A DNA stretch of 64,000 nt from Parachlorella kessleri (taxonomy: Eukaryota > Chlorophyta > Trebouxiophyceae > Chlorellales > Chlorellaceae), in assembly GCA_001598975.1 (NCBI GenBank), contig BBXU01000146.1, forward strand, positions 1 to 64,000, written 5' to 3'. Of this stretch, positions 23,753-36,041 are shown in pieces; position 1 is the first letter of the stretch; each line of letters starts with the position of its first letter. The notes under the pieces are model-generated. The model searched no databases. It had not been told where the DNA came from and worked only from the letters and a program-made list of their open reading frames with translations. The position numbers were made by a program, and so were the translations under genes.

Positions 23753-24260
23753 GGTGCAGAGCTGGGAGACAAGACACGCGTGAGGATGCAGTCAGCGGCA
23801 CTGGCGAAATGCAGGTAGTGGAAGCTCAACTCGATGACACAAATCTGGTGTTATCGGGAGGTAGGGCGCTGCCGCCCTTGGTGGAAGCCTGGGTGCGAAG
23901 CTAGGCTGGCATGTGTCTTGGCCGTCCTTCTTTCATGAATCGGCCCTTTTACTTATTCTAAATGGTCGCTCAGCTGCTAGCGCGCTTCACAACAGTACCG
24001 GTACACTGTCACCCAACCGGAAACGCTTCCCTCCAGGGGCTAACAACATGAGCCCCCTGTTCCTTGTATCCAAGCTAAGCTGAGAGTCGCTTAAGAGCAG
24101 CAAGGCAGGAGAGGTTGAGCAACACACAGAAGGAGTCGAGCTGAAAACTGTCACTGAAAAGTCGGCAGAGGTTAATATCAGACAGCCGGCCCAACTGCGT
24201 GGCAGAAACGCAGCTGGAATAGGGGTTAAGTTTGCAGACGGAGCTCCACTGACAGCCCGC
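23753..24260. other. Promoter region of psaG and 3' flank of the FUSC gene
   Basis: 508 bp with no coding features. It must hold the psaG promoter on the minus strand. No clear TATA box or light-responsive motif could be assigned by eye. Confidence 0.4.
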
Positions 24261-27200
24261 CTAAATAGGGCTGGAGCCTGGGTATTCTCCAGCGCCTTGC
24301 GGCTCCATGCCGCTGAGCCATTCAGGCGGGGCCCCGCCGTTACTGGTTCGGCGTGGGCTGCCCAGCCCTGTGGAAGCCGTCCCCAGCGCCATGCCCAGCA
24401 CCCCGCTGGCTACCAGCATCAGCGTGTCGTCCACTGCCCAGCGACTGGGGTCGCCCAGGCGGCTGCTGACCTGGGCCAGGTCGTCCTCGCTGCTGGCACA
24501 GAAGGTCTGCACCAGCGTGATGCACAGCAGCCGCGCCTGCACAGGGACCACAGGCACCCCCGTCGCAGGCTGGGGCGCTCAGCAGCCATGCACACCCAGG
24601 CTTCTCCTCGGCCAACCCGATGTACTGTGAGGGCAGCCCTGCTGCCCAGTGAAAGAGTAGCGGAAGGCGAGTCCAAGCGCAAGCTGTGCCAGGCAAGCAG
24701 TACCCGAGAACAACAAGAGGAAGCGTCAAGTGGGCGGGGCCCGCCCTCCGGTGAGCGGCTCACCACGTATGCTGCGTTGAAGGTCATGGCCAGGAAGGCC
24801 AGCCCCTGCACCATGTCCGCAGCGGACGCCGGGCCGGCATCACCCTGGCCGGCCTCCAGCACGACGGCCAGGAACAGCCGCACCGCGTGCTGCTCTAGGT
24901 TGGCAACCAGCTCCACAGCACTGCGGCATGCAACATGGTGGCAGGAACCAGCGGCGGTGGTCCTGGCTGTGCAGAAACCCACCGGAGGTGGCCGGGGGCG
25001 CAGGAAAGGGAGAAGCAGGGGCTCTGGCTTGTCTAGTGACCGCTGGGAGCGGCACTTTTGGCATTGGACATGTGCTGGACATGTCGCAGTACCTTTAGAT
25101 ACTGCCCCTTCTGTTCACCTGCTGGGCAGCATTGTCAGGGCCCTGCGCCAGAAGTTAAACCTGCACCGGCGCAACCTCCACACTGGCACAGTATCAAGCT
25201 GACTACCCCTCACCGCACTGAACCGCGCATGCCCACCCACCTGGCCACGGCGACCTGTCCCCGCACCAGGCCCGCAAAGGACCGCAGGCACTCCTGCAGC
25301 TGCCGGATGAGTCGCTCGACGCGCGCAGCGTGGGGCGCCAGCGCAGGCACCTCGCGCGTGTCGTGCGAGTCCATGGTGATGGCAAACGCCGCTAGTACGT
25401 TCAGCAGGTGCCGGCACAGCCGCTGCGCACGGTAGCCCGGCTCAAAGGGGAACCTGCGCGGTGGGGGAAACATTGGTGGTATTTCAGCCTCAGTTGGAAT
25501 TCCAAGGGACGGAATGATACTCAATGTTGACAACAGTCATCAATATATGGCAAGACTCAGGCTCATTCTGCATCCAGCCTTGTCAGTCCAGTCCAGCCCA
25601 GCTCTACTCCCTGTTTGCACCTGCCACCCATGCTAATACCTGGCACCACTCCTGTCAGTACAGCCCTGCCCCACCTCACGCCTCTTCGCACTGCCCGCCA
25701 CCATCCACCAAGCATGACGTGTGCAGGCCATGCCCCACCAGCCAATGAGCACTGATGCCTGGGGAGCACCCTGCACCTACCTGTGCGGCCGGTGGAAAGG
25801 GTAGTACTCGTAGTGGAGGGCCGGCTCAAGCTGTAAGAGGGACACAATGTCGGCACCAACCTGCAAAAGGGCGGCGGGCAAAGGACGGCTTGTGCTGCCA
25901 CAAGACTCTGGAAAGGCATCAGGTGCTACTAAACGGCTCCCAACTCCGTTGAAAGACTTGGTCCCACGGCATGCTGTCCAAGATTCAGCACAAACCGACT
26001 CTGGCGCTCAAGCAAGCCCTTAAGAGCGTAAGTGCCCCAGCCCTTTGGTTTGTCAGTTCATACCCACAGCTCTTCTCCCACAAAACACAGGAAGGTAGAC
26101 ATTGCCAACTCATGCAAGAGCTCATGATGCTTCAACATGACTGTCATACATTGGGCAACATGTGGAGATCTGGCAGAGAATGCCTTACACCCAGCCCTGC
26201 CAACCAACGCCATTCTGCATCGGTTTGTAACCAATCTGCCATCACAGCCACTAGCTTTGACAACCGCCAACTACCACCCACTCACCGCCATGCCCGGCTC
26301 AAGTATCCTCATGTAGATAGTCCCAAACACCTTCTGCGTCTCAGCAGGCCCCAGCGGTGCATACACAGACAGGCCGCCCACGGTGCTCGCATCCCTCGAG
26401 GCTGAGCTCAACGTCCGCTGCAGCTCACTGGTCACACCCGCCGGCAGTCGCTCCAAGGCAGGCTCGCGACCTAGCAAGGCCAGCAAGCCATGCCGGCGGC
26501 TGCCTTCCCTGCTGCCGGGCGCGCTGGAGCCAGCTGCCACACCGTTAGCCGCTGGCGGCTGCAAGCCCGTGGCGGAGTCAGCCTCGCCTCCTGCTGCTGC
26601 TGCTACTGCTGCTGTAGCTGTTGGCAGGCTGCCAAGGCCATGCCGGCTGCCTTCCTCACTTGAGCAGCTGCTAGCACCCTTGCTGTCCGCACTCGCTGCA
26701 TGTGCAAGTCCCATGGCTGTGGGGCTTGCAAGCGGCCTGCCTCCGCTATCGCGACTAGCGCTGCCAAGCACAGGCAAGTCTCCGCCGCTGAGTGCAGTGA
26801 CATCGATTGCCAGGTGGTTGCTGCCGCCACCAAAGTCAAGGCTACCATTGCTATTGGGGCTGTGGGGTGAAGCGTCCCATGCATCGCCTGGCAAGCGCAG
26901 CCCCCCACTTCCCAAAGCTACGACAGGAGAAGCGGCCACCTCCTCCCCCTCCTCGTCCACAACAGGGTACACATTCCAGACACTGCTCTCTCGGCGGGGC
27001 AGCTGACTACTTAGCTCCCCGGCAGCTGGCGGGCCCGGTGGTGCCTGCTGTGCCTGCTGGATCGGAAGCATTTCTACATCTCCTGCAGCCCCACGAGCTG
27101 CCGGCTGCGGCGGCTGGCCTGCATGCCCGTTAGCACCATCCACAATGGAAGCCAGGCGCATCTGCTCCTGCTCCTGCTGCTGCCATTGCTGCTGCTCCTC

Positions 27201-27278
27201 ATCACGTGCGGTATCTACCAGCGCAATCGGGGCCTTGGCTTTGCGAGGGTAGTTCAGCGCTGCCCCATCTGGCTCCTC

Positions 27279-27315
<37 letters not shown>

Positions 27316-30300
27316 GGTTGGTCCTGTTGCTGGGGCTGCCTGTGCCGCGGGAGCACGCTGCGGAAGGTCACATCCGTCAGGGAGGCCATGTGGTCCAGGG
27401 TCCCAGCCATCGTCTCCTGGAAGATATCCCTGCAGCACCGGTGTGGCCGACAAGCATGAAATCAATTGCAATACCCTGAGAACTACAGGGCCGCGCATGA
27501 CTATTCTGTAACAAGCCATGCACTGGTGCAGGTCCCTCGAGACGCTGGGATACCAGACCGGTAGGAGCTTCTGCTTCTGGCGGTTGCTCTTTTGAGCCTG
27601 AAAAGCCTCTTGTGAGTCTGTCTCCCAGCCAGCAGCCTCACCTGGCAGTTACAGGGAACACCAGCGTAGCCACTATCACTTCTACCGCCACGCCAATGGC
27701 GGTGGTGGCCATGCGCCACAGCGCCATGATGGGCATAGGGCTGTTGGTGGAGTAGCCGGGGAGCGCAACCACGCACAGCATGATGACGCCGATGATGAAA
27801 GCATCTGCAGCAGAGCGCGATATGGCACAGTCCCAACCAGTGGTGGGCATCCCCACCCATCATGCGACCCCAGCGTGCAGCGTGGGATCGTGGTGGGCCT
27901 CAGGCAGCAGCCGCCAACGGGACACTGAAGGTTGTCACAGCTGCCGGCAGGCCTGTCGCGCACAGCGTGTGGCATACCATAATGCAGACCTCCAACAGGT
28001 GATCAGCAGGCGTCATGAGCACATGGCACAGGGCATGGTGCTCACAGGAGTACTTGGCGTAGCGCACGGCGCCGGCGGCGCCAAAGCCCGCTAGGAGGCC
28101 CAGCACCAGGGTCATGATGATGAACTGCAAAACGAACCAGGAGCAGCAGTCCTTGTCGAGCTGCACACATTCGTGCTGCTACAGGTGCTACAATAGTACG
28201 ATTTAAGAACCGAGGGAGTGGAGGAGTGCACTTTTTCTGGAGTTCTGCTGTTTTGCTTTCTGCAACCCAGCCAACCCTCGAGCCGCCTGTCCCAGCACAG
28301 CTTCTCCAGGCGGGCGGGCAGGCAGGCAGGCAGGCAGTGCCACACCTTCTGGGGGTGGTTGTCGTACGTGAGCCCGTTGCAGAGCACGACAAAATAGGTG
28401 GTTCCCAGTGCGGCAGCGCCCCCAACGCCCGTGCCCACAAAGCGCAGCATGGCCTTGAATATGACGGCACCTGCACACCGTACAGGGCAGTCACCAGAGG
28501 AGGCGCCCTTGTAAGCCGATCTGAGCACGAGGCTGAACAGCAGTTCCACCGGGCCCAAGTAGGCAACATCACCCTGCATGAGTACTTGCTGCAGAAATCC
28601 GGGAACAGCTCACCTGTTGACGGCTCGAGGATGGCTACAACGACAAAGAGTGCCTGCAGCACAGGACATGCTGTCCCATAACTACCGCACTGTCACGGGT
28701 TTGGCTTGTCATGCTTCTAATGCACTAGGCACCGCACTCCCTTGAGGTGTGTGGGTGCGTGGATGGGCTGTCAGACAGCGCCCCAGCCAGCTCGCTCCAC
28801 GGCAGCTGTGTCATGTCACCTACCCAGTATAGGCGGCCTCCCACGGCCTGGTCCACATCCGTCACCATAACCATAATCATGATCGTGCTGAAAGCCACGA
28901 GCATCTGCACAGCACGCGTGCGACGGCAGGACTTTGACCCAGGACCTGGCACTAGCAGTGGCCAAGCACGGGCGCTTGTTATTTTCGCTAAGCGCGGCTG
29001 GGATGGTGTCTGCCCCCATGTGGCTGGCATAGCACCATAACATACCCCTGCAGCAGCAGAGGCAGCCCGCAAGCAACTCTGAGAAACCACAGACACGCAC
29101 CTGGATTCCCAGCTTGAGCTGGTGTGTGGAGAAGCCTGTGAGTGCCCAAGCCCTGCTGGCCACCCTCAACAGCCGCCAGCCCTGCGTAGACTCCCTGGCA
29201 GGGAGAACCTTCAGGAGGCTGGGCTGTGTGAGCAGCGCCAGAGCGGCCGCTGAGGGAGAGCGCTTGGGGGGCATGGCAATGCCGCTGTTGAGCAGCGAGG
29301 AGCGCAGGAGGTCCAGGGAGCTTGTGCGCTGGGGAGGCAGCTGCACCGAGTGCCCAGTGGCAGATGCAAAGAAGGCAGCGTGAGGGAGGGAGGGCCTGCT
29401 CGGTGCATGTCATAGATGGAACGTGCAGGCAGAATCCCACTAGCAGACAAACACATGCCCCTGGGCGCGGCCCAGTCGCTGGCTAGCAGGGGTATGTGAG
29501 GAAAGTCAGCACTGCACAGAAGGCGACTAGGAAGCATTGCAGGACAGACGGCAACTGCCTGAGAGTGAGTCAGGTGGCCGTTGATGCAAGAACACGTGCA
29601 CGGTTGTGCAGGTGGGCCCACCTGCGTCAAAGCATGGAAGTCCCAGCCCCGGCTAGCGCGGAAGTGGGACACCACCACTGCCACGGAGCCTGGCTGGTCC
29701 CTGCCGAGAGCTCCTGGCAGCACCACAAACATGCGACGGAGCTGCCAGCAAGCACACAGGGGAGGTGTCAGCACGGGAGCAAACATAAAAAACAACAAGC
29801 ACAGACAAAGAGCAAACAACCGAGTAGCGCTGTTGCCCCACAGCAGCATCCTGTCTGACCTGGCCACATACTGGGCGAGAAGATGAGGTGCGCACCGGAA
29901 ATCTGGGCAAAACTCATGACAGCAGTAAAAGAAGGTTGCAATACGCTCCGAGCTCATACCTGTCCGCAAGCAGCTGACCTCCTCAGAAACGCAACTGCCA
30001 CAACAACCACCGCCATGCCCTTTCCATCACCTCCACCGCTGCTGACGGCGGCCCAGCACACCTTGCACTCACCCGCGTGCAGACGGTAAACAGCAGGCTA
30101 AGGACCATGTGCAGCGCCAGCGCGTTCTGTGTAAGATTCTCGCTCCTCAAAGCCTCTTGGACAGTCGCTGACAGCACCGCAAACTGGCCCTCCATCTCCC
30201 AAAGCTTCTCCACAGCCTGGTTGATGGGCGCATTGTCCTCTAACACAGCGGCCACCGCGTCGGCACAGCTGCGGAAGGAGGTCCCCAGGCCAAGCAGTTG

Positions 30301-32762
30301 CGGGCGGTACCGCCTGCAAGGGCCACCGTATACATAATACCAGTCGCTTGTCTACCAGTATTATACGCTGTCCCACAGCGACCTCTCAAAGATGCTGCGA
30401 CAGGTGGAGGAGGACCAACTAAAGGGCACGCCATCCATAGTCCGCTACTTGGGGTCGCAAAACCGCCTATAAAAAGCCAGGTACGAAGTACAGGTGGAGT
30501 AGCTGGCGCTGACCCAGTGGGTTAATTGCTAGCAACTACCAGATGCAACAGCACTTGGGCAAGTCGCATGGAATTGGCTTTGACACGGGGGCATTGGAGT
30601 TTGGTCCCTATAGCAGCGCTGCGGGTGCTGCCGCCAGCAAAGGTTATTCTCCCAACAGTGGGTTTCAAGTATCAGCCTACCTGCACAGCTTGCAGTGCAT
30701 CTTGCCTGACTGCACTGGGTAGACGAGCATCATGGCGGTGGACATCATGCTGCGGCACAGCACGCTGAGCTGGCGGAAGGGCCCATGCTGGAACAGGCGC
30801 TGGCGGCGGTACACGTCCAGCTCCAGCTTGGCGGGACCCAGGTGGCGGTACGCAACCTGCGCGGCAGGCAGCAGAGGCGTAGTTGACTGGCTAGCAGGAG
30901 CAGACGTTGTGTCTGGAGAGGACTGGGGGCTCCAATCCTGGCCCTGCAGGGCGATAGGAAAGCATGCAGGGTATGGTAAGCAACACCACACAGCAGCCTC
31001 TACCTCCAGCAGACACGCCGCCCTAGTAACATCTCCTTAGCACAAGGGCAAACTCCCCGAGGCTCCTCTCCTTGGTGCAGGTAAGCGTAAAGAAAGGTTG
31101 CAGAGCCCCCAGGGCACATCGCAAGAACTTCCCACATGGACCAGGTCCTGACCTGTATCGCTGGAGCAGCCTCCGTGGCGGCGTCATACAGCGGCTGCAG
31201 GAGGTCGAATAGCCCCGAGTCGATGCCTATCCGCTTGCCAGTCTCCCCGTTGGCAGCCACAAGGATCCCCGCCTCGTCGGTATCCCCAGTCATGACTTCC
31301 AGCACTCCTGCCAGCAGCCGGCCCTCGGCCCGCAAAGCCTTCGCCAGGCCAGACCGGACCTTATAGCCTGCCAAAAGACAATGCACGTTCAAAGAAGGAG
31401 CAGGGAGGCAACCCTGGTACTCGACCGTTGGCTGTAGGGCCGGGAACATGCGAGCTAACGACACTATGACACCTACCCTGCCTCGTCTTACTGTTAGATG
31501 CACCCAGGGTTTGATCTCTGGCTGCTGGAGAGCACCGCATCACAAGCACAACACAGATAAGCTGTTGCCCTTTTCACCCCACATGCATGCCTTACCTGCT
31601 GGCACCGGTAGCACCAACGAAGTGCAGAGCAGGGCAAAGCAGCCGCCAATGGCGGCGAATGCCCACCAGTACAGCGTGAACCTGAACAAGCAAGCACGCA
31701 CATGCTTAAGCCATCAACTCTTTGACGTTGGAGAGGAGACTGGCATAAGTCGCTCAGTGTAAGCAGCACCACACCGCAGTAGAGCAGACACGCTGGAGAG
31801 ACAGGCATTGGGGCCCGCTTAGAAAGCTCTGCGCTGGCCGGGAGGGCCAGCAGCACTCAGCTTACTTGTAGTGGTTTTTCGTGGCGTGGTAGGAGGCACT
31901 TGCATCAATGGCCAGGGTAATGGAGGCCATCACATAGAACAGGTTCCACTGCCGATATTTGAAGCGCAGGAGTGTGAGCACAAAGATGGCCGTTGCGGAG
32001 ACCGCAAGGTTCATAGCAGCCTGAGGCAGCGGGGGGACCAACCAAAATCACTGCGCGGCGCTAACAGCGCTGCTGGGAGAACTGGGATTCATCATCAGCA
32101 CGGCAAAGAGGTTCCTGCACATGGATAGACAACGCAACACAGAAAGTCCAGCATGGTCAGGTACTACTTTGCTATTCAGACCACACCACACTATTAAAGA
32201 ATCCCAGCAAATCCCACCTTGGACACAGAGTTGTCACTACTGCCGCCGTTGGCCGCCAGTGACAGATAGATGCAGGCCAGGCCCAGGCCGCCCCCAAGGA
32301 GGGAGCCGGCGATTGTTTCTGCGGCTAGCTGCAGCGGCGCCAGCCCGGTGCCCAGGTTGACCAGGATAATGAGCGAGAAGAGCATGAGGATGAGGCAGGG
32401 GTTGCCAAGGACGGGGTCCAGAGACAAGGCGTTCCAAACATGCGGCGTGCTGAAGGTGGCGAGAATCACCATGGTGCCCACTCCAAGCTGCAGCCACCAA
32501 GACTTGCTCTTGTTCTCCCTGTTGTAACCCTACCTTGCTATACAGAATGCATTCTTGCTTATAGCTCGTTATGAGTTCTCCAGTTTACCTGGGCTCCCAC
32601 CCGGAAGTAAGTATTCTTCGCCAACGCTTCCCAGCGCGCTGGCCGCTGCGCTCCTGCTTCACTGGACATGCTGGGCGCCCCAGACTTGACACCCATAGCC
32701 AGTTCTGGAGATTCCAAGCTAGGGACGGTGGTGCCTTGCCCGTTCTGAAGGGACCGTCCCAT
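24261..32762 (-). CDS. FUSC / aromatic-acid-exporter-like membrane protein with long Gln-rich linker
   Basis: Nineteen exons: 32589-32762, 32218-32487, 31866-32020, 31596-31681, 31153-31367, 30681-30856, 30073-30313, 29622-29741, 29101-29340, 28824-28904, 28614-28653, 28346-28470, 28046-28124, 27642-27804, 26286-27429, 25781-25860, 25241-25453, 24764-24920, 24261-24536. All phases agree, 1344 residues. There are two membrane bundles: the first in exons 2-4 (VGTMVILATFS, LILMLFSLIILV, NLAVSATAIFVLTLL, WWAFAAIGGCFALLC), the second in exons 10-14 (STIMIMVMV, ALFVVVAILEPS, TTYFVVLCNGLTY, AFIIGVIMLCVVALPGY, IGVAVEVIVATLVFP). Each is followed by a soluble helical region. This two-bundle plan matches FUSC/AaeB/YccS proteins, which export organic acids. 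About 380 residues (722-1103), including a Gln run, come from one 1144-bp exon after bundle 2. Substrate and membrane are unknown. Confidence 0.8.
25549..25640. repeat. Dispersed repeat, copy A
   Basis: Lies in a FUSC intron. Its first ~41 bp match copy B (56383-56471) with about four mismatches, and its tail (ctgccacccatg.taat) matches copies B and C (52596-52692). Confidence 0.6.
27282..27315. repeat. (CTG)n / (CAG)n trinucleotide tract
   Basis: About 11 uninterrupted CTG units on the plus strand, read as CAG on the minus strand, coding the Gln run of the FUSC protein. Confidence 0.9.
28311..28337. repeat. (GGCA/GGCG)n short tandem repeat
   Basis: Tetranucleotide units in a FUSC intron close to the end of the exon at 28346. 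Confidence 0.8.
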
Positions 32763-33510
32763 CTGCGGCAGCTCCTAGGGACCCATCTTGGAACGTGACA
32801 AGCTGGCTGATGGGATTCGTAGGCACGTTTTGCTGTCAAGCTGGCAAATGCCTTCAGAAGTGCGTGGTGTCCTTGCCCGCCTGCCTGCCAAGCCCGCCAG
32901 GGCGCCGAGGCGCGTTTTTGGGGCAGCCACCTTGCCTGACGACGATCTCAGCAGCACCATAAAGGGCTCGCTTCCTGATCCCTCATTCCTTGTATGCTCC
33001 GAACCAGCCAGTGACATGCTGTGTCATACAGGAGTCCAGGCCCTAGACTTCGGCCACCCGCAAGAGTTCCCCTTGCAGGCCGGCGCAACACCTGCAGTCT
33101 ACAGGTCTATAGGTCTGTGCATAGCTGTACTGTTTCACATTTGCAGCTGACAACAGCTTCCAGATATCAAAGTCCGCACTGTTGTCCCTGACGGTCACCA
33201 GCCAGGGGGCCTGCAAGCCGCTGCTCTGAGGGTACGAGCACTCCTTCCCTTAGCTCTGTGCATTTCGACAGCAACAGCTGGGCGGAACCGAGTGCGCAAC
33301 AGTGGTGTTAGTTCTCGCAAGGTATTTGAAGTGTCATCTCCCCACCGCGCCCCTGGTGGCTACTACCAGTGAGGCCTTGCCACCCCAAACTGACCACACA
33401 GCATGCTCAATGCTACAGGTCAGGGTCATAAAAAGCGTTGTCAGGTGCCTTTGAAAACCTAAGAACCCATAGGTGCCCACGAAATCTTCAGGAAATGGTG
33501 TAATGCTTGC
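32763..33510. other. Promoter of the FUSC gene and 3' flank of the 2-hydroxy-acid oxidase
   Basis: 748 bp. An open plus-strand frame from about 32780 to 33150 is the only coding-like item and is listed separately with low confidence. Confidence 0.4.
32848..33150 (+). CDS. Possible small protein, unsupported
   Basis: A 101-codon frame starting at the first in-frame ATG, divergent from the FUSC gene. Composition is mildly protein-like (a segment rich in Ala, Pro and Arg, then DDDLSSTIKGSLPDPSF), but no family is recognised and there is no splice support. Extending it to 33229 would need a 34-bp intron, which is improbably short. It may be chance openness in the promoter region. Confidence 0.18.
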   Translation: MPSEVRGVLARLPAKPARAPRRVFGAATLPDDDLSSTIKGSLPDPSFLVCSEPASDMLCHTGVQALDFGHPQEFPLQAGATPAVYRSIGLCIAVLFHICS

Positions 33511-36041
33511 CTATAGCCGCGACTGTGGCAGCTGCAGCTCGCCGCCTCTTGGTGGCACAATGAAATCATTGGTAACCTCGTTTATGCTCCTGCATGAAAG
33601 GGACCATGGACCTGGCTGCTCATGTGCGTCCAATCTCTGCGACCAACAGTGGGTCCAGGGCACACCTCCCCTCGCCAGGGTCACAGGCCCCTGCGCTGAT
33701 GGCAAGCATACGCACCAAATTCTGCTACCTCATCATTATAAAAAAGTTGGCGTCCCTAGCCGGCTCCACGGTAATGCAGGCTGGTGCTGGACAGAACAGG
33801 GTACACAAGGAAGACTGCGCTAGCCACCCACCTGCAGCCCAGCAGTGCCATAGCCAGCTCCACCTCATACTTGAGCAGCTCCAGCGCGCTTTGCACGCCC
33901 TGTTGACCGCCCAGCGCCAGGGCCCACAGCACGGGGCGCCCCAGGCACACAGCGCTTGCACCCAGAGCGAGGCACTGCAGAAAGCCAGGAGGAGAAGCAA
34001 GGGGACTTGGCTGTGGGCGCATGCGTGCTACAAATTCGCTTGCAATCCTGCTGTGGGGGATCTGCCATGCAAGAATAGGAGCTGTGTCCCAGGAGAGAGC
34101 GTGATGGCAAGGAAGGCAGCACCCGCCCAAGAAGACAACCCACCTTGACGACATCTGTGCCACGTCGTATGCCGCCGTCAACAAGAATAGGGATGCGCCC
34201 CTGCACTGCCCGTGCGATGTGAGGCAACACATCCACAGCAGCTGGGCTGTGATCAAGCTGCCTGCAGGTCCCCAAAAAAATAGTGTGTTCACTTGACGTG
34301 CTGCATATGTGTACGTAGTTGCGCAACCTAGCACCACTGGCTGACTCCATGCACTAGCTGATATGCTCATCAATGATCCACGGTGTTACCACCAGCAGCT
34401 CCATTGACATGGGCCTCCTCTACCTGCCCCCGTGGTTGGACACAATGATGGCGTCTACACCCAACTGAACAGCATGCCGCGCATCATCTGGAGATAGTAT
34501 GCCCTGCCATAAATAGTGAGCTCCAGTGATGTCGACTACGTGATGTGCAGCAACTGCCATGGTATCAAGTTATCACCAACCAATGGATAACTCAGAGGAG
34601 ATACGGTAGCCAGTTATTGTCCCATGCAGACTGGTAAACCAGCGGGAGAAGGCAGCCAGCAGAAGCAGGCATAGTGTGGACAGGATTTGAGCCAGCGCAA
34701 GCGTTGCACCTTGATCACAACCGGCAGCTTTGTCCTGCCCTTGAGCCAGGAGATAAAGTCCCAGGTGAGGTCGCGGTCAAACAGGTTAGAGAAGTGGCGG
34801 CCAAAGGCGGAGCCCTCGTCACTCTCTTCATGCTGTGTGTGCCCCGCTCCCCTCGTGAGCACTTCAATGTTCTTGAGGACCAGGCCGGGCGGCAGTGAGA
34901 ACTTGTTGCGCTCATCTCGGTCGCGCTTGCCTGCAGGAAGTGCTCCGCGTGGCCCCATTACTGGGGTTTTGGGTGTGCCGGTAGTCCCCAAGTCAGTACA
35001 TCATGCTTGCCAGCATTGGCTCGCTAGGTTTTGAGGCGCTCAACGCAGAGTAGTACACGTTGACAAGGCAGCCGGCTAGCTTGGAGGTTCGATAACACCT
35101 CTGTGCCATCTTGATTTCTGCTTGAAGCCAAAGCGAGAGTTGATAAAGCACTTGAGCTCAATGATGCTGAGGCTGGCTGAGGCGCCTCTCTTGCTCAGCA
35201 CTCACCCAGACGGGGGGCATCGACAGTGACCATCAGCGCGTCATACCCCAGCTCCTCGGCTTGCCTGATCATCGCCTCGGTCACTTCCCGCTGCTTCATC
35301 ACATACAACTGAAACCAGAGCACTGGTTTGGCTGCTGCTGGATCCTTGCTAGGCATGGCCGTGACCGTCGCTGCTGCCTGTTGCTGCTCTTGCTGGTCTG
35401 CGGCTGCTGCTGCCACCTCATCAATGCCAGCAGTGGACATCGTGGAAAGGATATAGGCTGTGCCCGAGGCGACACACGCCCGTGCAACGGCAAGTTCTCC
35501 ATCAGGGTGAGCAAGCTTTTGCATTGCCATAGGGGCCACCAATATTGGCGACGCCAGCTTGCGCCCTGGTACCAAGCAGCAGCACAAGGGATGAGGGGGT
35601 CACAGGGGTGGTGAGGCTGGCATGCTAGCACTATTGATATTGCACTGCAAGATGACCGCATGAGAGGAGGGTCCTGAGTTGTGTAAGGTAGCTAGGGTGA
35701 GAAGCATACCTAGGATAGTGCAGCTAGTGTCGACCCTGGACATGTCCACCAGGACCCTGGGTAGCAGCCGCCAGCGTGCAAAGGCGGCCTCATTGTCACG
35801 CAGGGTGTGCTCTCCCTCAGCGCCGCTTGCATAATATCCTGTTGCCAGTATGAACTAGGCACTATTTGTCTGTATAGGCTTCTGAGGCATGACAGGGGCT
35901 CCTGCTAAGCAACCCACCGTATGCGGCATCTGTCAGAAGGGGCTTAGCTAGATACTCCAGCTCTGTAAGGTTGGCAAAGGGTTTCAGAGCGTTTCGGGCG
36001 ACGGAGATGCCCTGGGACCCTTCTGGCGGTTTGGCCTTCAT
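33511..36041 (-). CDS. Peroxisomal FMN-dependent 2-hydroxy-acid oxidase (glycolate/lactate oxidase family)
   Basis: Eight exons: 35918-36041, 35710-35838, 35206-35565, 34710-34930, 34424-34503, 34144-34261, 33832-33974, 33511-33589; phases agree, 417 residues. Family motifs: [12 protein letters not shown] (Y43, equivalent to Tyr24 of spinach glycolate oxidase), [46 protein letters not shown] (K278), [12 protein letters not shown] (H302 and R305, catalytic base and substrate Arg), [14 protein letters not shown], and [15 protein letters not shown]. The C-terminus is SRL, a type 1 peroxisome signal. The enzyme oxidises a 2-hydroxy acid and makes H2O2. Two substrate-pocket positions are changed (M97 and M127 in place of Thr78 and Trp108), which points to lactate preference. 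An Ala/Gln-rich insert of about 30 residues follows position 131. Divergent from the TylF-type gene. Confidence 0.9.

Noticed and set aside
24297..25202. Long plus-strand open frame (301 codons) over the end of the FUSC gene
   Set aside because: It runs antisense through several in-phase FUSC exons and their introns, is Arg/Ala-rich as expected of an antisense frame in GC-rich DNA, and has no domain motifs.
27990..28045. Longer version of the FUSC exon ending at 27990
   Set aside because: It ends in phase 0 and cannot join the next exon; the GTGAGC donor after 28046 gives the right phase and a family-like KYSYAFIIG junction.
28600..30320. Splitting the FUSC locus into two neighbouring genes
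   Set aside because: Every junction from 32762 down to 24261 can be joined in phase, and FUSC-type exporters normally have two membrane bundles.
32040..32107. Extra FUSC exon with a NLFAVLMM-like segment
   Set aside because: Its phase does not fit, while direct joining of 32218 to 32020 keeps the frame.
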